Notes under the pieces: model-generated | Database searches by the model: none | What the model was told of the DNA's origin: nothing | The model's input: only the letters and a program-made list of their open reading frames with translations | NCBI GenBank assembly: GCA_027365375.1 | Contig: DAHXNM010000195.1 | Span: 1-6,670, forward strand | Direction of reading: 5' to 3' | DNA length: 6,670 bases | DNA from: Ferrimicrobium sp. | GTDB taxonomy: Bacteria; Actinomycetota; Acidimicrobiia; Acidimicrobiales; Acidimicrobiaceae | Shown: one piece after another, positions 1 through 5,116 of the stretch | Layout: every line of letters starts with the position of its first letter | Position numbering within the stretch: the stretch's first letter is position 1 | Made by a program: the position numbers and the translations under genes

Positions 1-612
1 GAGGAACTCAAGGACCAGCTTGCATTCCTGATGGACCAGGTGCGTTTGACGCCAGCGAGCCGCTACCTGTCAAAGTATCCGCATGAACTCTCCGGGGGTC
101 AGCGTCAACGAGTATCGATTGCCAGGGCACTCGCGGCTCGGCCGTCGGTCCTCCTCGCTGATGAGCCCGTCTCTATGCTCGACGTCTCGATCCGCTTGGA
201 GATCTTGGCACTCCTGGACGACCTGCGCACGCGACTGGGTTTGGCGGTACTTTATATCACTCATGACATCGCCTCGGCACGATATCTCGGGGATGACATT
301 GTGGTGATGTACGCCGGCCAGGTTGTGGAGCGAGGTACCGCAGAGGAGGTCACCCAGCGTCCCTCGCATCCATATACACAGCTACTGATCAGCTCGTCGC
401 CTGATCCGGATTCGATGATCACGACGCCTCTGGCACGGCCAGAGTCGTCGATGCATCAAGGGGCCATGAACCCAAGCACTGTGGGGTGTCCGTTTGTGGT
501 CCGCTGCCCCTTCGCCGATGACCAGTGTCGATTGGAGTATCCCCCCTCAACTGCGGTGGGCCTAGGACACTGGGTGAGTTGCTGGCATATAGAGGAGGCC
601 CGCCATGACTGA
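1..612 (+). CDS. Oligopeptide/dipeptide ABC transporter ATP-binding protein (DppD/OppD type), 3' part
   Basis: ATPase subunit of a peptide-type (family 5) ABC importer; it would sit on the cytoplasmic face of the membrane and power uptake. The reading frame is open from base 1, so the start, Walker A and Q-loop lie off the left edge and 203 residues are visible. Seen in order (partial numbering): ABC signature LSGGQRQR near 30-37, Walker B LLADEP near 51-56 followed by the D-loop SMLD, and the switch histidine in ITHD at 86-89. The oligo_HPY C-terminal extension follows, with RPSHPYTQLL and a cysteine cluster CPFVVRCPFADDQC plus a later SCW. The C-x5-C-x6-C-x17-C spacing resembles the iron-sulfur ligand set described for some DppD proteins; a cluster here is inference. 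The stop overlaps the start of the next reading frame, as is usual for paired ATPase genes. The visible part looks undamaged. DppD versus OppD, and the substrate, cannot be decided. Confidence 0.93.
   Translation, partial: EELKDQLAFLMDQVRLTPASRYLSKYPHELSGGQRQRVSIARALAARPSVLLADEPVSMLDVSIRLEILALLDDLRTRLGLAVLYITHDIASARYLGDDIVVMYAGQVVERGTAEEVTQRPSHPYTQLLISSSPDPDSMITTPLARPESSMHQGAMNPSTVGCPFVVRCPFADDQCRLEYPPSTAVGLGHWVSCWHIEEARHD
593..598 (+). promoter_or_regulatory. Strong ribosome binding site for the ATG at 605
   Basis: AGGAGG lies 6 bases upstream of ATG 605, inside the last codons of the upstream ATPase gene. It shows that a translationally coupled gene once started here, although the frame from 605 now stops after 24 codons. 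This site decides the start of the decayed second ATPase gene. Confidence 0.6.
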
Positions 613-750
613 GGTGTTGGCCTTTGAGTTCTCCTCAAAGAGCGTAGGAGAGTTGCGAAGGGAGGCAGAGAGGGTCTGAGCGGTGGATGGGTTGCGACGC
701 GCTCTTGGTGGGGCCAAGTGCGCGTCGCCTAGTGATAGTTGTAATCACCT
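605..750 (+). pseudogene. Probable remnant of the second peptide-transporter ATPase gene (DppF/OppF type)
   Basis: The ATG overlaps the stop of the upstream ATPase gene and has a near-ideal ribosome binding site. The frame reads MTEVLAFEFSSKSVGELRRE, then AERV, then TGA at 677-679, then AVDGLRRALGGAK. In DppF/OppF proteins a short N-terminal strand is followed by a linker and a V-x-AVDGVS segment just before the Walker A loop, so the AVDG after the stop fits that position. In another frame, from 687, the same DNA reads DALLVGPSARRL, which resembles a Walker A context (ALVGPSGSGKS) that has lost the glycine-lysine core. I infer a gene with a nonsense change, at least one frameshift and loss of nearly all its 3' part. 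The right boundary is approximate. Alternative: a chance 24-codon leader peptide. Confidence 0.5.
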
Positions 751-755
751 TGAAT

Positions 756-762
756 GGAAAGG
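756..762 (+). promoter_or_regulatory. Ribosome binding site choosing the start at 774
   Basis: GGAAAGG lies 11 bases upstream of ATG 774. It supports 774 as the start of the solute-binding protein over the upstream in-frame ATG at 687, which would place about 29 extra residues before the signal peptide. The spacing is a little long. Confidence 0.5.
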
Positions 763-773
763 CTAGCAGCAAG

Positions 774-2144
774 ATGAAAATCTTCAACGGTGGGCGGTTT
801 CGCCTTGGTATGGCGATGGTAGTGGCGACAGGTATCGCCTTAAGTGCCTGTGGAAGCAGTAGCACGAGTAGTAATAGCAGCAGTTCGTCGAAGACGACCT
901 CATCCCAGAGTGCCTCTGCACAGGTCCTGACGATGGAGTCAAGCCCAACGAACCCGATCAGCAGGAACTTTAACCCGTTCTTGGCGACTTCGGCGGCGCA
1001 ACTCCTTGGGGCGACCTCGATGATCTATGAGCCGCTCTATCAATTCGATCTCGCGAAGCCGACGGTCTCGTACCCGTGGCTTGCCACTTCGTACCAGTGG
1101 AACTCGAATGGAACGGCGATTTCCTTCACTATTCGAAAAGGTGTCAAGTGGAGTAATGGGAGCGCGCTTACGCCAGCAGATGTTGCCTTTACCTATAACC
1201 TGGTCAAACAGTACCCTGACATCAATACCAATGGATTGACGATCTCAAGCGTCTCGGTCTCAGGGGATACGGTGACGATCACGTTTCCCACCCCCCAATA
1301 CACCAACCTTCAGGGTATCGCCAACGTTCCTATCGTTCCCGAGGCGATCTGGAGTAAGGTAGGCGATCCGGGTAAGTATCAGGATCCAAACCCGGTAGGG
1401 AGCGGTCCTTACAAGTTGGCGACCTTCACTCCTGAGGGCATTACGCTCACCAAGAACCCCCTCTATTGGCAGCCTGTTCATGTAACGACACTGGACTTTC
1501 CGGTCTATTCGTCGAATACGACGGCGCTTGAGGCACTGGACACCAACCAGGCACAGTGGGCCGGCAACTTCATCACGGGCCTTAACAAGCTCTATATCAA
1601 TCCAGATCCAGCGCATCACAAGGCATGGTTCAATCCTGAGAATACGGTGTCGTTGATTCCGAACCTTCACACGTGGCCGACGGATCAGCTGCCAGTACGT
1701 CAAGCTATCAGTGATGCGATCGACCGAAATGCGATCTCCACCGATGGCGAGTCGGGGCTTGAGCCTCCGGTGACCAATCTTTCGGGTCTTGTGTTGCCTA
1801 CGTTCAAGTCCTATAGTACCTCTGCACTGGCCAAGTTCACGGTCAATGACAATGGCAGTGTTCAGGCGGCGGACGCGGTCTTAAAAAAGGCTGGCTATAC
1901 GATAGGCTCCAATGGTTACTACCAACTCAACGGCAAGACGGTGACGATCCAGGTGACGGATCCATCTTCGTATAGCGACTATGCCGCCGATGACGAAATC
2001 GTGGCAGCTGATCTGCAGAAGGCCCACATCGATGCGACCTTTGTTGGACAGTCCGTGTCCGCTTGGTCAAGCGACGTTGCTTCAGGGAACTTCCAGCTCA
2101 CTGAGCACTGGTCGGCCCAGGGTATCACGGATCTTCGGAAATAA
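774..2144 (+). CDS. Family 5 extracellular solute-binding lipoprotein (peptide/nickel type), 3' end lost to an insertion sequence
   Basis: Substrate receptor of a peptide-type ABC importer, anchored outside the membrane by a lipid. From ATG 774 it has 456 residues. Residues 1-26 form a lipoprotein signal peptide: basic MKIFNGGRFRLG, a hydrophobic core, then lipobox LSAC with Cys26. A low-complexity Ser/Thr/Asn linker follows to about residue 45. The SBP_bac_5 fold is shown by NFNPFL, MIYEPLYQFD, FTIRKGVKWSNGSALTPADV and NPVGSGPYKL..NPLYW. Family members usually have roughly 500-600 residues and continue well past the WSAQG-like segment; here the protein ends HWSAQGIT and then DLRK. Those last four codons (2130-2141) and the TAA at 2142 lie in the left terminal repeat of the ISL3 element. 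The C-terminal part of lobe I is therefore missing and the product is probably non-functional. It sits with the ATPase genes upstream, which supports a shared peptide transport role. The rest of the gene is not found beyond the element. Confidence 0.9.
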   Translation: MKIFNGGRFRLGMAMVVATGIALSACGSSSTSSNSSSSSKTTSSQSASAQVLTMESSPTNPISRNFNPFLATSAAQLLGATSMIYEPLYQFDLAKPTVSYPWLATSYQWNSNGTAISFTIRKGVKWSNGSALTPADVAFTYNLVKQYPDINTNGLTISSVSVSGDTVTITFPTPQYTNLQGIANVPIVPEAIWSKVGDPGKYQDPNPVGSGPYKLATFTPEGITLTKNPLYWQPVHVTTLDFPVYSSNTTALEALDTNQAQWAGNFITGLNKLYINPDPAHHKAWFNPENTVSLIPNLHTWPTDQLPVRQAISDAIDRNAISTDGESGLEPPVTNLSGLVLPTFKSYSTSALAKFTVNDNGSVQAADAVLKKAGYTIGSNGYYQLNGKTVTIQVTDPSSYSDYAADDEIVAADLQKAHIDATFVGQSVSAWSSDVASGNFQLTEHWSAQGITDLRK

Positions 2145-2156
2145 GCGGTAATCTGG
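2129..2156 (+). repeat. Left terminal inverted repeat of the ISL3 element
   Basis: The sequence starts GGATCTTCGGA and is matched, imperfectly, by the reverse complement of 3751-3778. It contains the TAA (2142-2144) that ends the interrupted solute-binding protein frame. Confidence 0.6.
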
Positions 2157-2263
2157 GACCAAAATCGACCAGGAATCGGGAAGCCGTTCAGCTGTCTGGA
2201 GGTGGTTGGCTAGAGTGAGACCGTCATCTCAGTAGTTCTACAGTACACCACCAGTGAGCGCGC

Positions 2264-2299
2264 AGGAGAGACCAAGGGATCATCCTTCATCTCTCACCT
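2264..2299 (-). terminator. Imperfect hairpin downstream of the transposase gene
   Basis: Bases 2264-2271 (AGGAGAGA) pair with 2292-2299 (TCTCACCT) with one mismatch. Inside, AAGGG (2274-2278) pairs with TCCTT (2283-2287), including one G-T pair, around a 4-base loop. It lies 22 bases past the transposase stop on the minus strand, where it could act as a terminator or block transcription entering the element. There is no clear T run, so an intrinsic terminator is not proven. Confidence 0.3.
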
Positions 2300-2320
2300 G
2301 CCTGGGTTGGTCGGGAACTG

Positions 2321-3655
2321 CTACGAGAGAAGCGCTCCAGAGATGTGCGTCGTCACCGGAGTGACTGTAGCTAGTCGCGTCCAATCAGGCCTACCAGCGA
2401 CAAGGAGTGCTCTGATTCTAAAGTTTGCAAAGTTCGTCATGCCAAAGGCGATGCGCTTGATCCGTTTGATGAGGTTGTTCATCGACTCTGTGGGTCCATT
2501 GGTCACAAAGGACTTATGCCAGGCCAGGATCTCGTCATGCCATTCTCCTAGGGTTCTCCCAAGGAGTTGGACCTCAGCGGGTCGTTCTTCATCGGTAAAG
2601 TCGCTGATGAGAGCATCGAGGTGGTCACTGGCAAGTTTTGGGTCACGATAGGCGTAGAGCTCTCGTAGTGACTCCTTGGCCCGCCAGGTGGTAGCCACCT
2701 CGTTGTCTGGGTCACCCAATTCAAGCAGGTGAGTAAGTTTCTCGTTGGCATTTTCAGTGAGATTCTCCTTGGCCATCGTCAGGAGTCGCCGGATGCGATA
2801 GAGGGGATCACCACCTCTGCCGCGGTGACCAAGGATGTTCTGTTGTACCCTTCTCCTCGCCTCATCAAGTCGAGAATTGGCGATCTTTATGACGTGAAAT
2901 GGATCGGCTACCATGGTGGCGTTGGGAAGAACAGCACGGAAGACCGATCGGTAGGAACCAGCCAGATCAAGGGTTCCCCACTTGATCGCATCACGCCATT
3001 CCTTGGGCTGATTGGCAATCCACTTCTTTGGCTCCTTTGCCTCTCTACCAGGGACGACATCGAGGAGGGTTGCACATTTAACGTCCACGATTGAGGTCGA
3101 CCAGTGCTGGATGCGATAGCGACCCTCACGATAGAACAGGATCTCGTCTAATCCGAGTGCATGAACCTTGCCGTAACGATTGGGATCCTCTACGAGGGGA
3201 GTCCCATAGGCGATGACCGCATCGTTGATCGTGTGCCAATCGCAATCGAGCTCCCTGGCTACCGACGACACCGATCGACCGTCTCTACCAACCACTCGCG
3301 TTGCCCACCTACCGGCTCTGTCGGTGAGTTTGAGTCTTGGCGCTGCGATGCGTGAATCTTGGTCACTAAAGGACCCTGCGCTACACTTGGGATCCCTACA
3401 CACCCACCTGTGTTTGTGCCAGATGAGTCTGACCGCACGGCCAAAGCTTGGTAGATCGATCAGTTCTACCAGGGATACTCCCTTGGAGTAGCTTGTTCCA
3501 TGACAGAGAGGACACTTTGGCCGCTCGCCTCGACACTCGATGTGGACTCGAAGGGGTATCTTTGCGCCCTGATCATCTAGATCCTCAACCCCGAGTAAAT
3601 TAACGTCACTTAGACCGAGCAGTATCTTGGCAATTCGGATAGGATTTTGTTCCAC
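2321..3655 (-). CDS. ISL3-family transposase
   Basis: DDE transposase that catalyses movement of its element; 444 residues, full length for the family. An N-terminal zinc-binding region has C41, then CPLC at 48-51, then C86 and C91, preceded by the conserved W84. It is followed by a helix-turn-helix-like stretch (SVSSVARELDCDWHTIND, about 128-145). The catalytic core has D170 in LGLDEILF, D251 in VADPFHVIKIAN and E390 in NGPTESMNNLIKRIKR, all in the usual ISL3 contexts. The start is GTG at 3655, chosen because GGAGG lies 6 bases upstream. No frameshift or internal stop is visible, so the enzyme could be active. It is the only gene of the element and runs antisense to the interrupted transporter gene. 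Confidence 0.95.
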   Translation of the reverse strand: MEQNPIRIAKILLGLSDVNLLGVEDLDDQGAKIPLRVHIECRGERPKCPLCHGTSYSKGVSLVELIDLPSFGRAVRLIWHKHRWVCRDPKCSAGSFSDQDSRIAAPRLKLTDRAGRWATRVVGRDGRSVSSVARELDCDWHTINDAVIAYGTPLVEDPNRYGKVHALGLDEILFYREGRYRIQHWSTSIVDVKCATLLDVVPGREAKEPKKWIANQPKEWRDAIKWGTLDLAGSYRSVFRAVLPNATMVADPFHVIKIANSRLDEARRRVQQNILGHRGRGGDPLYRIRRLLTMAKENLTENANEKLTHLLELGDPDNEVATTWRAKESLRELYAYRDPKLASDHLDALISDFTDEERPAEVQLLGRTLGEWHDEILAWHKSFVTNGPTESMNNLIKRIKRIAFGMTNFANFRIRALLVAGRPDWTRLATVTPVTTHISGALLS

Positions 3656-3661
3656 AGGGGC

Positions 3662-3666
3662 CCTCC
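3662..3666 (-). promoter_or_regulatory. Ribosome binding site of the transposase gene
   Basis: GGAGG on the minus strand, 6 bases before GTG 3655. It fixes the non-ATG start of the transposase. Confidence 0.65.
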
Positions 3667-3690
3667 AGGTTTTGAGTTATTGCTAACCCC

Positions 3691-3720
3691 ATTCTGGCAG
3701 AGTCCCTGTACCTCTCTCAA
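3691..3720 (-). promoter_or_regulatory. Possible transposase promoter
   Basis: On the minus strand, TTGAGA (3720-3715) resembles a -35 box and CAGAAT (3696-3691) a -10 box, separated by 18 bases. Transcription would start near 3684, giving a short leader before the ribosome binding site. It lies inside the element, as expected for an autonomous transposase promoter. This is a by-eye match only. Confidence 0.33.
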
Positions 3721-3750
3721 GTTCGCCCCTGGTACGTAACTACAACTCAT

Positions 3751-3778
3751 AGGATTCCCCACTCAAATCCGAAGTCCC
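3751..3778 (-). repeat. Right terminal inverted repeat of the ISL3 element
   Basis: Read on the minus strand from 3778 inward, it begins GGGACTTCGGATTTGAGTGG. It pairs imperfectly with the left end at 2129 and fits the ISL3 end style better than the left end does. Confidence 0.6.
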
Positions 3779-3859
3779 AGTAATCCCCACTGTTGCCCAT
3801 GCAAGCGCAACCGATCCACCAACACGACCTACCAGTGAATCCAATGGTTGAGATGTCAC

Positions 3860-3893
3860 AACCAGTTTGTACTCGCAACCAGTTTGTACTCGC
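3860..3893. repeat. Perfect 17-bp tandem duplication
   Basis: The unit AACCAGTTTGTACTCGC occurs twice without a gap (3860-3876 and 3877-3893), followed by the first four bases of a third copy. It lies 82 bases beyond the right end of the insertion sequence, in non-coding DNA. Replication slippage is the simplest cause. Confidence 0.9.
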
Positions 3894-4008
3894 AACCAAG
3901 AATCACCACCGAATCGATGACCTTACATTTCCTGGAGCTACCCAAGGTATGGCCCGTCCGATGCCGGGACAATGTCGCTTGTCAGCCGTCACCCCTATCA
4001 CGACACCG

Positions 4009-4034
4009 CGCTCCCCGATTGCGTTCCCCGATTG
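4009..4034. repeat. 13-bp tandem duplication with one mismatch
   Basis: CGCTCCCCGATTG (4009-4021) is followed directly by CGTTCCCCGATTG (4022-4034). It is the second short duplication in this gene-free stretch. Confidence 0.8.
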
Positions 4035-4217
4035 TTAGCCCTCAAGAAGATTGGCGGCACGCCAACAGAACGGTGTTGGTGGCCAGCGACCCCTAGCAAT
4101 ATGAGAAAATGAGTAGTTGCTGGACCAGTCCGGCATCGTGGGTAGCTTCACTCTCGCTAACATCCGAAGTCTTTGGTGAAGTGATCAAGGTTGCTGTAGT
4201 ACCCGAGTGCTACGTGC

Positions 4218-4232
4218 TCGCTCGTGGAGCGA
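4218..4232. other. Short perfect hairpin
   Basis: TCGCTC and GAGCGA form a perfect 6-bp inverted repeat around the triplet GTG. No T run follows on either strand, so a terminator is not supported. The role is unknown and chance is possible. Confidence 0.35.
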
Positions 4233-4441
4233 AGGGATCAAGACCAGCGATGCGCGCACGGCGTAGCCACGGGCGATCCCTCCGAAAACCTGGTCAGTAC
4301 ACTTGCGACCAGGAACGAGCCGACCCTCCGTCAGCCAGCACCGACTACGACACCAGCAACCCTACCCACAACACCGAGAATTAACGACAATTCTTGCCCT
4401 GTACGCGCAACCTAAGAGAGTCCTTAGCTAGATTCAAGGAA

Positions 4442-4984
4442 ATGACTACACATGTTGAGCTCACCACCGAGGACATCAACTTCATCCACGGCCAGGAGCT
4501 CTTCTTCGTTGCGACCGCGCCGCTTAGCGATCATGGCCACATCAACTGTTCGCCGAAGGGTCTACGTGATACTCTCTATGTGCCTGATGCCCGACATATC
4601 GCGTATCTAGACTTGACTGGTTCCGGGGCAGAAACGATCGCGCATCTACGCGAGAACGGACGGATAACGCTGATGTTCTGCTCGTTCGCTGGAGTACCGA
4701 ACATTCTACGAATCTATGGCAGTGGACAACCACTCCTGCCGGGTGGATCACGATATGATTCCTTGATCACAAAGTTTCCCGAACGAGAGGGTGCTCGTGC
4801 CATCATCTTGATCACCATTGCGAGCGTGACCAACTCCTGTGGCTATGGCGTACCGATGGCCGCCCAGATGCGCCAACGCGACCGGCTTGAAAACTGGCTT
4901 GCTGCTAAGGGCAGCGACGGTTTAAAGAACTACCGCAAGCGCCACAATGCCCGTAGTATCGATGGTCTCCCAGCCATACCGTAA
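4442..4984 (+). CDS. Pyridoxamine 5'-phosphate oxidase family protein
   Basis: Predicted cytoplasmic flavin-binding protein of the PNPOx-like split-barrel superfamily; 180 residues from ATG 4442, a usual length for this subgroup. Family features in order: FFVATAPLSDHGHINCSPKG at about 21-40, AYLDLTGSGAET at 54-65, the strand-rich NGRITLMFCSFAG at 72-84, ILRIYGSG at 88-95, SCGYGVP at 132-138, and the C-terminal YRKRHNARSIDGLP. These match the broad pyridoxamine 5'-phosphate oxidase-like family found widely in bacteria, whose members bind FMN or a related cofactor. The substrate is not known, and this is unlikely to be the vitamin B6 enzyme PdxH. An in-frame TTG at 4394 would add 16 unlike-family residues, so ATG 4442 is preferred, although AAGGA ends only 1 base before it. 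A small inverted repeat (CTAAG 4412-4416, CTTAG 4423-4427) lies just upstream. It is apparently monocistronic and converges on the oxidoreductase gene. Confidence 0.9.
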   Translation: MTTHVELTTEDINFIHGQELFFVATAPLSDHGHINCSPKGLRDTLYVPDARHIAYLDLTGSGAETIAHLRENGRITLMFCSFAGVPNILRIYGSGQPLLPGGSRYDSLITKFPEREGARAIILITIASVTNSCGYGVPMAAQMRQRDRLENWLAAKGSDGLKNYRKRHNARSIDGLPAIP

Positions 4985-5037
4985 CCTGCGCAACAGCTAG
5001 TCCATCAGCTCGCGTTGCAAGCAACTCCTGCGCCGTC

Positions 5038-5079
5038 GGGCCAAGGACGGTGACCGTTGGGCCAAGGACGGTGACCGTT
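5038..5079. repeat. Two perfect 21-bp tandem repeats in the convergent spacer
   Basis: The unit starts GGGCCAAGGACGGTG and ends ACCGTT. Copy one is 5038-5058 and copy two 5059-5079, followed by another GGG; 5033-5040 (CCGTCGGG) looks like the tail of a third, diverged copy. Each unit contains ACGGT-G-ACCGT, an 11-base near-palindrome. Across the two copies 5047-5078 can fold into a longer hairpin: ACGGT with ACCGT, ACCG with CGGT, and TTGG with CCAA. It lies between the ends of two convergent genes, so it may act as a two-way terminator, but no T run is present. A protein-binding site pair is also possible. Confidence 0.85.
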
Positions 5080-5116
5080 GGGCTGTGATGGATCCCGTCG
5101 ATGGTCTCGTGGATAT

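Larger units (their letters stand above)
2129..3778 (-). mobile_element. ISL3-family insertion sequence, about 1650 bp
   Basis: The element holds one full-length ISL3 transposase gene on the minus strand. Its ends are imperfect inverted repeats. Reading inward, the left end begins GGATCTTCGGAAATAAGCGG and the right end begins GGGACTTCGGATTTGAGTGG, with 15 of the first 23 positions identical. Both resemble the GG..CTTC start known from ISL3 members such as IS31831. The family usually makes an 8-bp target duplication, but the flanks here (GGTATCAC on the left, AGTAATCC on the right) do not match. That indicates an old insertion or a rearrangement at one end. The left end lies inside the solute-binding protein gene. 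Boundaries are inferred by eye and could be off by a few bases. Confidence 0.75.
3779..4441. other. Long stretch without a convincing gene
   Basis: About 660 bases between the insertion sequence and the next gene. Short open frames occur on the + strand (3793-4038, 3848-4096, 4109-4384, 4224-4415), but none has a good ribosome binding site, a recognisable domain or natural-looking composition. None of the three forward frames just past 3778 resumes the solute-binding protein. The stretch holds two short tandem duplications (3860-3893 and 4009-4034), a 6-bp hairpin (4218-4232) and a faint PhoD-like peptide near 4257-4310. It is best read as decayed or rearranged DNA plus the upstream region of the gene at 4442. 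Confidence 0.6.

Noticed and set aside
732..748. GTGAT-7-ATCAC inverted repeat upstream of the solute-binding protein as an operator
   Set aside because: Arms of 5 bases in a region that also reads as a decayed gene are too weak to call a regulatory site.
687..773. Upstream ATG start for the solute-binding protein
   Set aside because: It would put 29 residues before a complete lipoprotein signal peptide. ATG 774 has a ribosome binding site and gives a textbook signal with the lipobox at residue 26.
1260..1703. 147-codon open frame on the minus strand
   Set aside because: Antisense to the solute-binding protein gene, rich in Arg/Ile/Val as expected for a shadow frame, with no recognisable domain.
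2729..3491. Several + strand open frames of 60-120 codons inside the element
   Set aside because: All are antisense to the transposase gene and none resembles a passenger gene.
2121..3786. 8-bp target site duplication
   Set aside because: GGTATCAC and AGTAATCC share only scattered positions, and shifting the boundaries by one or two bases does not produce a match.
4109..4384. 91-codon open frame in the gene-free stretch
   Set aside because: No ribosome binding site, no domain, and a composition (many Arg, Ser, Pro, Thr) typical of random frames in GC-rich DNA.
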